A program made the position numbers and the translations under genes. This document shows, one piece after another, positions 27,642 to 39,288 of a DNA stretch of 64,000 bases. The DNA is from Paramecium tetraurelia (lineage: Eukaryota; Ciliophora; Oligohymenophorea; Peniculida; Parameciidae). The notes under the pieces are model-generated. The model was not told where the DNA came from. It worked only from the letters and a program-made list of their open reading frames with translations, and ran no database searches. Positions within the stretch are counted from its first letter, which is position 1, and each line of letters opens with the position of its first letter. The stretch is taken from positions 30,702 to 94,701 of the forward strand of contig NW_001799639.1 in NCBI RefSeq assembly GCF_000165425.1, in the 5' to 3' direction.

Positions 27642-28748
27642 ATGGCAGAACAATCAAAATTCACACATCCCTTCCCTAAATTGCTATTTGATGACAGTCA
27701 CATTCAATTTAAAAAATACTCGAAATATATTATAGATACAGATGCTGGATCTGATGATGCTCATGCAATTCTCATTGCCTCTTACATTCTTAAATATATT
27801 AGAACGGATGCAGAATTGATTGGAATTACAGCAGTGGCAGGTAATGCTGCACTTGAAAATGTGATAAAAAATGTAATCTATCTAATTTAATACTCAAGGT
27901 GTATATTACAACTAGAATTGGACATTTTGGCGATAATCCTCCTAAAATATACAAGGGATGCAGAACAGATACATTGAGGAGGTTTTACAGAGATAATTAC
28001 TTTTTGGAAGATGGATTAGGCGGATAACAATAGAGATTATTAACTGAATTAGGATTGTAAGATAAACCATTGGAATATTTCCATGAAAAACAACATGCTT
28101 GTGATTTCATAAAAGATTCAGTTTACAAATACGGAGAGGACTTATGTATAATTTGTATTGGTCCAATGACTAACATTTATTTAACACTGTAAATGTATCC
28201 AGACATTGTCGATAAGCTTGGATGTTTATTTGCCATGGGAGGAACATATATGGGAGTAGGCAATGCAGCAAATTCAGTAGCGGAGTTTAATGTGCAAACT
28301 GATGTTGAAGCAACAGCAGCAGTGGCTATGGCAAAGTTTAAATAAAAGATCTTATTGCCATTTGATGTCGTTTTAGCTTACACTTTAGATAAACAGAATG
28401 GCAAAGTCATCTTTGAGAATGGAGCTAATACAAAGAAATCTCAATTTGTTGAAAGCACCTTCAAAGCTGTTAGTCATGATGGAAATTACATTCTTTGTGA
28501 TGGTATATTAATTTAAAAATCCTATTGTAGAATTGGCTGTAATGGTAGCATTAGTGCCAAGTTTGATAATTTATTCTTTATAAAAGAATATATCTATTGT
28601 GTCTGATGGACAGGCAAGAGGATAAGTTATCATTGATTGGTTGACATTGATGAGAGGAAATCAAAAGTCAATCGTCAGCATTCTAACAGCTTTTGAATGG
28701 GATTCTGTTATTGAGATAGCCACTAAGGCTAATTTGGATCAATAATGA
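27642..28748 (+). CDS. Inosine-uridine type nucleoside hydrolase
   Basis: The N-terminus carries the family signature DTDAGSDDAHAI (residues about 32-43), the calcium- and ribose-binding Asp cluster, followed by GITAVAGNAALENVIKN. Further family blocks are PKIYKGC, IGPMTNIYL, AMGGTYMGVGNAANSVAEFN (Glu-Phe-Asn contacts ribose), a CDELAVMVAL segment in the place of the usual catalytic-pocket His/Asp block, and DGQARGQVIIDW near the end. Two introns fit: about 27873-27898 and 28503-28530. The first splice is not certain because a shorter alternative also keeps the frame. The spliced gene has 351 codons, normal for the family. These enzymes split purine or pyrimidine ribonucleosides into base and ribose for salvage. 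No signal peptide is seen, so it is probably cytosolic. The stop lies only 36 bases from the convergent next gene. Confidence 0.9.
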
Positions 28749-28784
28749 CATATAAAGATCAAATATTAATTTAAGAATTAAAAT

Positions 28785-30109
28785 TCATAACTCGAATTCA
28801 TATTATTCTTCAATTTTTTTTGGTTAATAATTTAGCAAATCTCCTGGATCATCCACTTTCAATATTTTATTAATAAAAGGGATCAAGTATATAAGAAGGA
28901 GAGTCAATTCCAAAAAGTAAAATAAACCAATACAAAAAAACTGAACAAAAATATTACTATCAATGGAGAGTAAATATTGTTTTGTTTGCTTTCTACAATA
29001 GTATGGTATCATCAAACCTATTACTAATATGATTGTTCTTATTATTCCTTTTTTAGTAAAGAATTTATGACTGTAAAGTTAAGGTTCATAAATCCCTTTT
29101 TTATATAGTAAACTAATTAAGATAAAATATGGAAATGAAATTATTGATATTCCAATTATATCATGTTTTTCAAAAGAATTATTATAATACTTATCGTTAC
29201 ACTTTTATTGAAAGTCAGCCACTTCCTTCCAATTCTACTTGAGTTGAACAAGAATCTACGAATTAATGCAGCCGTAATATATCATAAATGATGCTGTGAT
29301 AGTCAAAATCAAATAAATTATCAGAACTATTTATTGCCTCTTAAAAGGCTCTTTCTATATTGCTTAAATCAACAGCTCTATTATTTTATTTTGCATTCCA
29401 CAACTATAGAAAATAAATAACAAGTATAATCCCATAATCCATCCAAGCATAACTTAATTCAAAAAATGAACCCCAAAATAGACTCTGGCTATTCCTGTAA
29501 ATAAAATAAAAAAAATTAACATTGAGTATTTTATTATGCGATTCTTCCAACTAATCTCATTTGATTAGCTTTACTCAGGTTGAATCATTAAATATAATTC
29601 TTCTGATTAAACTTAATGAGAGTTTTCTGATTGTTGACTATCTTGAGTTTACAACATGTTAAATAAAATGACATAAAATACTAATGCCCTGCAAGCATGT
29701 CCACTAGGACCTCCAAAACCATATTAGCAAAAATCCAATTAAATTGTATTATCAATGTAAAAAGGCCTTGGCTATTAAAGTATCATTTTCACAAAGTCCC
29801 CAAAGAATGACGAAATAGAATACATTATTATTAACTATAAAGTTTACAACTTATTTGCCTACTTCAACCAGAAGAAGATCAAAGTATAATACATTATACT
29901 CCTATCCCCCAAGGTAGAAAATACATAAAATGTTAGTTCTTTTATTTGCATTAATAATTACCAATGAATCCCCTAAAGCTTCCAAATTCAAATTATCCTT
30001 ATAGAAATATAGTGAAGCGGTTGCTCATTTCAAATGATAAATATCCAAAACTATAATCTAAATAGATATAGAGAATCAAGATTAGCGTTGAAATACTAAA
30101 TTTTATCAT
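28785..30109 (-). CDS. PAP2-superfamily membrane phosphatase, glucose-6-phosphatase-like
   Basis: A 433-residue protein with about nine hydrophobic helices and one 23-base intron near 29938-29960. The three phosphatase motifs are visible: KMILQQPRP (residues ~100-108), PSGHA (~127-131) and ARVYFGVHFLNQ (~200-211), carrying the catalytic His130 and His207. In motif 3 the usual Asp is Gln, and the wording RVYFGVHFLNQVMLGWIMG resembles glucose-6-phosphatases more than lipid phosphate phosphatases. The enzyme would remove phosphate from a sugar phosphate or lipid phosphate in the ER or another inner membrane; the substrate cannot be told from sequence. A small Ser/Gln-rich loop lies between motifs 2 and 3. 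The copine gene ends only 44 bases upstream on the same strand. Confidence 0.8.
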
Positions 30110-30153
30110 AATAAATTAATCTCAAATATTACAAATTATGAAATTAAATATCA

Positions 30154-31650
30154 TCATATATTTACATTGTAAAACTCTCTAATTTCCTATTCTATTATTG
30201 TAAATATTTCCTCTCTTAATATTTGAATGCTGTTTTTATCATCCTCTTTCATGGAACAGAGTCTCACCTTATTCATATTGTTCTAGTTTTTAATGATTGA
30301 AGATAATTGATAGGCATTTTCTTTCAGCGTAATAATTATCATAATTGTTGGTAAAATAAGTTCTAATCTAATTTTTAGATATTTACAATGACTTAAAAAT
30401 AGCTTTAACTTTTCAGCGTCTGCGATCTCCTCTAAGATTAGTAATAATCCAACTGTGAAATTAGGTTTGAATAGTTCAGATTATTTAACTATTTCAAATA
30501 ACGCAGGAGTTAATTAAACCTTAGTTCCAAATTCAATTTCCTTTTTAGTTTTAGTGTAATCAGCACAAATTTCTTGAATTCCATTTGAATCTTTGGAAAT
30601 CTCAAAACTTTAATATATACAACATTTTTACTAGTCTTTTAGGGTTTATTGATAGGTGCCACCAAAACCAAAGAGCTTCCCTGAATTTGTTTAATTATAC
30701 TAAAATAGTTATGATCCAATCAGGGTCAGGACTTGTTAAAAAATGTTTAATTATTAGTGAGACATGTGATGTAATTTGATTGAGTTCTAAGTGAATTCAA
30801 AAAAAATATTGGTTTATATTTGAGTTTTTGCAATCTAACTTAAAAAATTTCGATTTTGATTTATTTTAAATGATAGCAATTTCAATGAACCACAGGAGGC
30901 CTATTATTTCAATATAGTCATTTACATGATTGTGGTTGTATAATTCAAAAGTTTTGGACTGAGATGCCATTATGTCAGATATAGAAATTTCTAAGCTTCC
31001 TATAAATTTATGTTTTGGGGGATTCTTTTTGGAATGATCCCAACATTCTATTTTAAAATTCTTGGATTCATCTTAAAAATTCATCAAGCCCATTTCTAAT
31101 TAGAATGGCATCCAAGTTGGATTTAAATTACTTTCAATATATTCTGTCTAATGGATTTGATTCCACTATTCTCCATCCCATTAATGAAATTACAGGAATG
31201 GATCTGAACGACCAAATAATCCATCTGTGTTTAGCAGCTTGACTCCTGCCCAATGCTGGTATACTAAGTTCCCTTGCTATAGCAATTATGATTATAATTA
31301 TATTGAATAATAACTATTTTCTTTGACTTGGGTTTCTTTCTACAATAATTCCCCCAGTGAAAACTAAATATTCCATAGTATGTTACATATATTGATCCAA
31401 TGGAAGCTTTTTTGTCAAGGCATACATCTATCCTATAGCTTTGAAACTTTTTAAAATCAAAGTTAGCCTAAAATGAGGATTTCCAAAAATCATTTTCCTA
31501 TTCCATTATAAGTGCCTAATTCACAATCTTAAATATCTGTTCACTTGATTCTTTGTATGCCAGAGAAACTGTAACTTCTTTTGGCTTGAATCCCTTCAAG
31601 AACAGCGTAATTCCAACAGAAATGTTTTTAAATATACTATCTTATTTCAT
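30154..31650 (-). CDS. Copine-like protein (two C2 domains plus vWA)
   Basis: The N-terminal C2 is weak. The second C2 is clear: HWAGVKLLNTDGLFGRSDPF, TEYIESNLNPTWMPF and KIECWDHS match copine C2B. After an intron (25 bases, about 30878-30902) the chain continues SCGSLKLLSFKINQNRNFL, FFEFTQNS, KLFGFGGTY, NGIQEICADY and NFTVGLLLI, the order of a copine vWA domain. With a second intron (23 bases in the C2A part) the spliced gene is exactly 483 codons. Copines bind membranes in a calcium-dependent way and recruit partners through the vWA domain. Here the vWA metal site looks eroded: family AIDFT.SN reads FFEFTQNS, and the TDG block reads ILEEI. Membrane binding may persist without metal-dependent partner binding. 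Sits upstream of the phosphatase gene on the same strand. Confidence 0.85.
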
Positions 31651-32233
31651 CACCACTCAAAATGATATTAATAATTATTAATGGATTTTGATGTATTTAA
31701 GAAAAATAAAAAATAATAATTCAATTTATTAATATAATACAAAAATTCAAAATATTCAGTTAACATATTCTCATAATTATTGTGAGTGAATCAATAATAA
31801 TTGAATAGAACTATATAATAGATTATAAGTATGTATATTATTAAATTCCCTTAAAGTTGGTGAATCTAATTAATAGAGCATATCTTTTGATTATATACGA
31901 ATATATATGTGAAATATGTCAAATTCAACAATTTATGTCGTTATAAACCAAACGAAGCTTTAATTTCTAATGATTATTAAGATAATAATTTTTATCAGAT
32001 TTCAGCATAATTAATTGTGTAACAATATTAATAAAATAAAATGTTCTCAATTTAATTATAATCAATCTAATATAATTTGGGAATTTAATACTCAAACATT
32101 AGGAACACTCTCAATCTGCAACTTTTTATGAATTCCAAAATAATTTAAGTTTAAGGCTCTATGATTGTTAAGTAACGGACTCATAATTTTTTAAAATAAT
32201 TAAATAATGGCATTAGATAATATATATAAAAAT
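31651..32233. other. Intergenic region, no gene seen
   Basis: 583 AT-rich bases between the copine start and the end of the next gene on the same strand. No coding stretch, RNA gene or repeat was recognised. Confidence 0.5.
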
Positions 32234-33284
32234 TCAAATCCAAGGGAGTAATTTATAACCGCAAGGTTGGGAATTTTTATAGTGGGGAGTTTCAATATAT
32301 TTCAGTGATTTTTAAAAAAGTTGATATTCCTCCTCTGTGTTCTTCTTATTAAAGTAGTCTATCTAGTTCAGATAGAGTCTTTGGGGATTTAATAGATGGG
32401 ATTTCAACGGTTCGTCTAATTTGAATATCCAGAACTCTATGAAGACAATTTAATTCGGATTGACTTGTGTTCTTTTGAACATCTATCTTTGCTCAATTCG
32501 GCACTTGTATTGAGCTCCCTCGTATGTGTTTATATATTGATCAAAATATTAAACACTAGAGATGGATCCAATAGTGAGATCACACCACATCTTTAATGAG
32601 GCACCTATATCAAATATTGAGGGGAGTGTTTTAGTTTCATGGAGATGGTTAAACATCATATCAGAAGTCACTCCCATCAGAGTGTAAAATTGATCGTTGA
32701 CTATTCTTTGTGAAAGTGAACTATTGTCCTTGTTCACTTTTTAAATTATACATTGATATGGGTAGTCTTTAGCTATTTATTCAACTTCCAACAATTCTTC
32801 ATTTGATATATAGTAATGTTGTGTGTATTCATTAAGTATGTTAAATCTTTAGTTTACAAGTTGGATCGCCAGTTAAGCGCATGGGTCGTCCTTATGAGAC
32901 AGAATATTAATAATTTATTCAATTGAATAGTTGTCTTGGTCGAGAAGTTCGAGAGTGTAGAAATAGACATCACCAAGTTAATCAGTGCGAGTAACTCTGT
33001 GGTTGTAGGTACAAGGAGTCTCTTTCAAACTTCCCAAACAGTGGTCAGGTATGTAAGAGAGAGCTAACTTTAGTTCCACATCCGCTTTAACAAAGACGTA
33101 TTCTCCAACGGATTTTGGCACTGATACGATACAAATCAATTATTTGATAGGCTAGCGCTTATGATAAGCATTTTCTATCGATTATTGATATATAATTACT
33201 CTTTTTATTTACACTTTTGGATTATAACGAGATACTAGTCGACTCATCGTGCATGCTAACACGTTGCCTTACAATTTTACTCAT
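32234..33284 (-). CDS. Hypothetical protein, possible PAS-like region
   Basis: Start ATG 33282-33284, stop TGA 32234-32236. One 25-base intron (GTAATT...GATAG, near 33180-33204) leaves exactly 342 codons, which strongly supports a real gene. The first 40 residues are basic and Ser-rich; the rest is a mixed soluble sequence without membrane helices or coiled coils. The segment around FYTLMGVTSDMMFNHLHE followed by LPSIFDIGASLKMW is reminiscent of a PAS fold, but I cannot confirm it. I do not recognise the family. Base composition is less AT-rich than the flanks, as in the other real genes. It lies head-to-head with the small membrane protein gene at 33768. Confidence 0.7.
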
Positions 33285-33767
33285 TGCAAAATACCTAAAT
33301 TATTAATTTTTCTTTAAATCCAAAAATGGGGGATATATTAGCAAACAAGATATTTCGTATTATAGGATTCAAAATACGTAATTTGTAATTATTAGAATAA
33401 TATATATAATTGTTATAAAAATTTAAATATTTTTATAAAAACCTATTTTCCTTCTTTAAAATTGAGTTTATAATTAAATAAAATTAGACTTTCTTAAAAA
33501 CAAAACAGAACTTTAATTTTATCTAATGACTATTTACTTTTAATAATTCAAATTTCAACAAATAATTATTTTTATAAATTTCTCTTTTCAACCAGAATGG
33601 GTATGAATTGATAAATGGATTCCAATTTCATTTCAAACAGTCTTTCCAGATTAAGTAATCTTTTTTTTAAGACATCAAAATACTTTATTTACACTTTCTG
33701 AATCTATGTAAATTAATCATATTATTTATAATCAGTTCACATATTAATTAATAATTAGTTAAAATTA
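33285..33767. promoter_or_regulatory. Divergent AT-rich upstream region
   Basis: 483 bases between two divergently transcribed genes, presumably carrying both promoters. No specific element was recognised. Confidence 0.35.
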
Positions 33768-34139
33768 ATGACAATCTTAATGTGCTTATTGCAGATGATT
33801 GTTTTTACTGTTTCTGCATCTAAGAAATCCAAACAGAAACAGTATGAGTATTTGAATGAGAAGGTCTTGTTTATTGTACTTACAGTGTTTGGTAATTATG
33901 AATAATTATTAAGAGTGAGTTTGATTTCTTTTTGCATTTTGATCTTTATCATACTGGCATGTCTACATCAAGGAGGATTTAGATTGATTCGACAGGAGAA
34001 GTTAAAATAAAAGGAGAAATAATAAGAATAATAAATGATAGTGATAATTCCATAGAATGAGAAATAGCATTACAATTAGTTCCTTTAGGACGTCAACTAA
34101 TCGTTAGATGTTAGCAGATTATCAGATAATTAATGTTGA
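33768..34139 (+). CDS. Small membrane protein with two hydrophobic segments
   Basis: A TGA-free frame of 124 codons from ATG 33768 to TGA 34137-34139. The N-terminus is a hydrophobic signal or anchor (MTILMCLLQMIVFTVSASKK). A second helix follows at about residues 53-68 (VSLISFCILIFIILACL), and then a charged Gln/Lys-rich tail. No intron is required. I do not recognise a family. The arrangement suggests a single-pass protein with a cleaved signal peptide, or a two-pass protein, with the basic Gln-rich tail in the cytosol. Higher G+C than its flanks supports coding, but the short length keeps confidence moderate. Confidence 0.55.
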
Positions 34140-34550
34140 TATTTGTGTATAGAATCATTTCAATTCAGCTGTTCTTTTAAAAAAATCTATAACTTCATTT
34201 TGAGTCCATAATATAATCAATTTGCATTTATATGGTATCAGAGTCATCTGGAGATCCATAAGATAGTTAAATTCATCCTTAATGTCTAGATGAAGTAATA
34301 ACAATAATTAATAAGGAAATTGTTGAACATCTTAAATCCTTGAAATGATATCATGTGGATGTCCTTGATGGTAGGATAAAGTCATAAATATTATATGCAG
34401 TTTTCTTGATTCAATTGTGAAATCACTTTTAACATCTTAAATCTAGTATAATTTATCTAATTATTTGAAATACGAATATTTATTAATAAGGTTTTGGCTA
34501 ATAATCATTATAATTATTAATTGTTTAAAGGATAATAATTAATGAATATA
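34140..34550. other. Intergenic region, no gene seen
   Basis: 411 bases between convergent genes. A 38-codon frame from 34232 exists but has no support. The rest is AT-rich. Confidence 0.45.
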
Positions 34551-35901
34551 TCATTTCTTTTTGGATACTTTAGCAATTTTAACAGATTTTTGAGCTGCAT
34601 CATCCAAATCTGTGGCTGTTGTAATGGATACTTTGGTTTATGACTTAGCAAATTCATCTAACATTTTAGCTCCTAAAAATGAACAAAATAGTTACCTTGT
34701 TGAGAGTTGGTTCCAGTTAATCTAACAACCAAAGGTGTTTTAAGATCAACCAATTAAGCAGCTTTGATGATACCTTCAGCAATGATGTTGCATTTCATGA
34801 TACCACCGAAGATATTGATGAGGATGGTCTCAACCTTGGGATGAGAATTCAAGATTTCGAATGCAGTTTTGACTTATTCAACATTGGCACCACCTCCAAC
34901 ATCTAAGAAATTGGCAGGGTCTCCTCCATATAATTTGATGATGTCCATAGTAGCCATAGCTAATCCTGCTCCATTAACCATGCAGCCAATATTTCCATCT
35001 AAGGCAACATAATTCAATCCAGCTGCCAATGCCAACTCCTCATGAGGATCTACTTATTCAGAGGCAACAGATGTCTTTCTTAATTCAATCAATTCCTTTT
35101 ATCTGAATTTAGCATTGTCATCAACATTGATCTTAGCATCAATGCAAAATAATTTATTCTTTGGATCTGTTGCCCATGGATTAATTTCAACTTGAGTAGC
35201 ATCAAGAGTAATGAACATCTTGTATAGATTCTTCAATTATTCAATAGCTTATTATCTGACTGCTTATAATTACAAAGTGTCGATCACTTTATTAGCAATT
35301 TGATCTGTCAATCCAGTATTGACATCAATTGGTAATACGATGATACTGTTTGGATCAGTCTTAGCAACTTCTTCGATTTCCATTCCTCCATTGATTGAGG
35401 CAACAATGGCTGGTTTTTAGGAATTTCTATCCAAAATAAATGCTATATATAATTGACGTACGATATCCACACCTTCATGAACGAGTACTGCATTTACTTA
35501 TAATCCCTAATTAATAGATAAGTGTGCATACTTCTTTGGGTGTTTAATGAGTGACCAATTTATATCCGATCATTTATTTGGTATAATTGGCTACTTCTTC
35601 TGGAGTTTTGCAGATCTTGACTCCTCCTTTCAATCCACTTGATAGAGTTCCTTGAATTTTAAATGATTCGTATACCTTTGCCTCTTCCTCCTGCATGAAC
35701 TTATGACTTCAAGATCAATCCACCACTAGGATCAAGTTTCTTAGCTACTTTGGCTGCTTCTTCTGCATTCAAGGCAATTTCTCCTTTCTACACTTGTACA
35801 TTGAATCTTCTCATCAAATCCTTACTTTGATACTCGTGAAGATCAAAGCATTTTACAACCTTATGTTATAATGCAGCCAACCGTGCAATTCGATTGAACA
35901 T
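34551..35901 (-). CDS. Succinyl-CoA ligase beta subunit, mitochondrial
   Basis: The family blocks are all present: a short basic N-terminal extension ([14 protein letters not shown]) like a mitochondrial targeting signal, [11 protein letters not shown], the ATP-grasp start [19 protein letters not shown]-type strands, VEINPWATD (metal-binding Glu/Asn), DDNAKFRQ, the CoA-side loop [18 protein letters not shown] and [10 protein letters not shown]. Three introns (25, 25 and 23 bases) leave exactly 426 codons, normal for the family. The enzyme joins or splits succinate and CoA in the TCA cycle, making ATP or GTP, as a dimer with an alpha subunit encoded elsewhere. Nucleotide preference cannot be told. 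The Nudix gene lies 47 bases upstream on the same strand. Confidence 0.95.
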
Positions 35902-35948
35902 TTATTTTAAATCTTTTTATGAAATCAAACCAATATAAATATATTATA

Positions 35949-36930
35949 TCATAATTTTCCTAGATGTCTTCTCACCTCCACTCTATTCTCAATTCTGTAG
36001 GTCTTGTACATTTTGGAGAAATACCAATCACACAATTTGCCTAGAATCCATATATTATATACCTATGAATGTATTTTCTGCAAAGTTCAAATCCATTAAG
36101 TGGACGATCGAATTCATCAATCTAATGTCTCCAAAATACTCTCTGCCTTCCTTTTGTTCAGACAAAACCAAATTGCACATTTGTGTAAATATCATTAAAC
36201 TAAATCCAAATAAGTGATTTTTCATTCCCAAATCTACCTATCCAAACAAACCATGGTCAAAGTTTCTCACTATTTCATCAATCATTTTTGGGAATTTTTG
36301 AAAAAACGATTTGACCATAAAAAATGTGAATGATTATGTGCATTTTCCCAATCTAATTTTATCACTCAAGTCGTAGAAGTAAGAGATTGGAATCCACTTG
36401 CAATCTTGCAACTCCTATTAATTTAATGTAACTTGGGGTTACTCACCTGAGACCATAAAAATATGGCAACAAACTTTTAAACCTTTAGGAGCATCCTTGA
36501 TCTCAATATTGTTTGGAAGACGACCCAAATAAAATGTTTGGTGTTTCCTCAAATCTACATCCACTTCCTCCATTACTTCTCTTATTACAGCCTCAAAGTC
36601 ACTCTCCTCATTGTCCAACTTTCCACCAGGAAAACAAATCTCATTTGAATGGATGTCTCGTAAATTGAATTAGCGTTAACAAACCATCAATTTACATTCA
36701 AAACTTTCCTGTCTCAACAATTCCAATAAGTGACTTTAACTGCAAATGCTCTTCATGTGAGCTTATCCTAAGGTTGGCAATTTTGAACTAATTGTATTTG
36801 GTGTCCAAAATATGATGGCTACAGCTGCCTATTTTAAATTTGATTATTCTTTGAAGAAAACCTAGTGCTTGTTTTTGGATCTTTGATTTCCATTATATAC
36901 GTACCATATAAATTTAGCATTCTTATTCAT
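35949..36930 (-). CDS. Nudix hydrolase (NUDT7/8-like)
   Basis: A clear Nudix box is present near residues 101-124: FPGGKLDNEESDFEAVIREV followed by MEEVDV, matching GX5EX7REUXEEXGU except that the Gly near its end is Asp. The N-terminus reads AAVAIIFW, the usual beta strand before the box in CoA-type Nudix enzymes. One intron (22 bases, near 36049-36070) leaves 320 codons. Beyond the Nudix fold there are about 150 further residues of unknown function, longer than minimal NUDT7/8 enzymes. Likely substrates are nucleoside diphosphate derivatives such as CoA, but this is inferred from the box only. No peroxisomal signal is obvious at the C-terminus (RRHLGKL). Confidence 0.85.
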
Positions 36931-37151
36931 TTATTTAATTTAATTGAGAAATTCTCAAGCCAATTAAAATTCATATATACTATTATTTATATTATTTAAT
37001 CCTTAAAGGAATGGATTCAAATTTTAAATTACCATTTAAAAATTCCTTCCTCCAGTCTATGCAAAACGATGCTTCTCATAGAACCATTTCGTAATTTAAC
37101 TATTATGTGTTGTTAATAAAATATAAAGACTGATTTAATCAATAGATTTTT

Positions 37152-37382
37152 TCAATTCCGACTTTAGCAAGACAAAGGAGATTTTGAATTAGTAGCCACT
37201 CTCAGTGACAGTTTGCTTTGCTGAACTCGTCTGACTAGGATAGAGTTGTTTTTCATTTCTAGCCAATTGTCCTGAATTTTTTCAATGTTTGATGATTTTA
37301 TATCACTTAACAGGATAGGGACATTATTAATGTCTAAATCTTTCTTCCTTTTTTAATGACCACTGGCATTAATACATCCCAT
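37152..37382 (-). CDS. Small MGC protein, probably myristoylated and palmitoylated
   Basis: A 76-residue frame beginning MGCINAS, an excellent N-myristoylation context with an adjacent Cys for palmitoylation. The rest is basic and polar with no domain. A segment KNNSILVRRVQQ near the middle resembles the KNPI..RR motif of the two small MGCS proteins at 44.3-45.2 kb. A non-canonical intron (GTCGGA...ATCAG, 33 bases) could extend the protein by about 40 residues to near 37017, but it starts with GTC and I prefer the short model. Probably a peripheral protein on the plasma membrane or cilia. Confidence 0.5.
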
Positions 37383-37498
37383 ATCTATTTTTTATTATTA
37401 ATTAATAATTTACTATTGAGTGAAAATATATGTAAATACAAGAAAAATTTATCCAGAATGATTAATATAAAAAAGGAAAATATAAAAGGTATAAAAAC

Positions 37499-38962
37499 TC
37501 AATTAATAGATTTGATCACATTAACTTAATAGTTTTACTTGATAGTATTTTGCTGAATAGGGTTCTTAAAATTAAAATATACTGATGTAAAGTGAAGTAG
37601 GTTATATTTAATTTCTAAATCCTAGCTTTCTTTTTCCATTAATTGCTTTTCGAAATTTTAAGGCAACAGCGGGTTTGCTTCAGCGATGCCTTCAAAAGTA
37701 GATATACGAGCCATATTATTGTTTTATTAAACAGCCAAGCATTCCATAATGTCCGAAGATGAAAACCCAACCTTAACACTATTTTTGCTTCCTTGCGTCT
37801 CCACAATACTAAACTGCACTTGGCTAGTTAGATTATCAGATGATATCACTTATTCCTCTTGAGCAGCAATAGTTTTGACATTTAAGTTGATTTAGGTTTC
37901 GCCCATAAATGGTCTAAGAAAGATATTAATAGATGATATACTTCCTAATAGTCACGCAGCTCTAGAAATTCAGTTCACAGGAGTTCCTCTGTTTTTTGTG
38001 GTGTTTCTTCTTTTCTTATTTGATTGCTTAATTGGTCCAATCCAATCCCAATTCAACTGTGTTTTGTAACTTGGATAGGAACAAACCTCTCAGCATAGCG
38101 TACTTGGGTTTAGCACTTGGCTTTAGTTCCTTAACATATTTCATATACCTAAATTATATAATTGGGAATGTACTTAAGCATTGAATTGGGACACCCGAAA
38201 CACAAATCTTCCAATAAGACATTTTCTTTCAGCCTACCAATTTTGTCTAATCTTTGATCGTCTGCTTTTTCGATTTTCATCCAAGGCAAGTGTTGTGTGG
38301 TTAAGTAGATCAGTACATACCCAAGGGATTCGAGGTCGTCCTTGAGTGTTTGTTCTATTCCTTGATGGGCTGCGAGACTGGCGTATCTGCTTGTGCCGAT
38401 AAATGAGAATTATTTCTTTTTGTGTGTGAAATTTGAATCGGTGTCTTTTGAAATTCCGAAATCAATCAAATAAATCTTGTCTGAGCCATTTTTACTCAAA
38501 ATATTTTCTGGTTTGATGTCCCTATGAATTATATTCCTGACATAAATGATTTTATTATACTTTTTGTGCATCTATTCCAAAATCCACAGCAATTGGTAAG
38601 CAATACTATTAATGCATTACGACGACAATTGGCCTGACTGTTTCTGATAGTAGATGAGATCGTGTCCCAGCATTTTCATTACCATGATGTTGCATTTCTT
38701 ATACTCGCCATGCCACAACAATTCAGGAATTGATGGAACTCCCTTCAATTTACCCAACATTTCGATCTTGAGTTAGAAGATGTGTTACTTCACGCACAAG
38801 AGTGCCAAAACTTGCCATCTCCTTTCTCTCCACCTTAATTGCGACTCCTTTGTTTGTTTTAATGCTTTTCCCGTAAAAAACTATTCCAAATGAACCTTGT
38901 GACAGTTTCTTTATTATTTCGTATTGATTGTCGATAATGTCCCCTATTTAAATTTAGAGCAT
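37499..38962 (-). CDS. Casein kinase 1-like protein kinase
   Basis: The kinase domain starts at once: YEIIKKLSQGSFGIVFYGKS (Gly loop), AIKVERKE (Lys43), IEMLGKLKGVPSIPELLWHG, IHRDIKPENIL (catalytic Asp141), LIDFGISKDTDS (DFG Asp160) and IGTSRYASLAAHQGIEQ followed by KDDLESLGYV. This CK1 signature replaces the usual APE motif. Three introns (22, 25 and 28 bases) leave exactly 463 codons. The C-terminal 160 residues after the kinase domain are Ser/Gln-rich without a domain. CK1 kinases phosphorylate acidic or primed Ser/Thr and are strongly expanded in Paramecium. All catalytic residues are present, so it should be active. Substrate and location are unknown. The start ATG 38960-38962 leaves only seven residues before the domain. 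Confidence 0.93.
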
Positions 38963-39288
38963 AAATTTATTATTAGAAAGAGAAGCAGAATTTAATTTAG
39001 TTATGTTTATAGAAGAGATTAAATGGGGAAATAATAAATAAGCCAATAATTCATATATTCGAGAATCTAATTCCTGTTTGGGTTTATAAAATCCTATAAT
39101 TAAATTATAAGAATGATTGAAATAACCAAATATCACTTCTTAATTTTAATAAAATGAGGAAGTGAATTATTATTTGGTATTATTAAAAGCGTGTGTATCG
39201 TATTAAGTAATTTATTACAAAACTAAAAATGAAATATTTGTACTTTTAGTGTTTCTCAAATATTTGTAATTTTGTATAATTAATTAAA
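38963..39288. promoter_or_regulatory. Divergent upstream region (kinase / zinc-WD40 protein)
   Basis: 326 AT-rich bases between divergent genes, presumably carrying both promoters. No motif was recognised. Confidence 0.35.

Noticed and set aside
30870..30905. Apparent frameshift between the copine C2 and vWA parts
   Set aside because: A 25-base GTA...TAG intron restores the frame and recovers the expected SCGSLKLL sequence.
34232..34349. 38-codon frame
   Set aside because: Too short, no motif, and no support from neighbours.
36430..36461. A GTGAGT...TAG intron in the Nudix gene
   Set aside because: The segment reads through in frame and total length fits without removing it.
35949..36930. 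A 24-base intron (GTACGT...TCAAAG) near the Nudix start
   Set aside because: Removing it creates a TGA at the junction, while reading through keeps the frame, so it is treated as coding.
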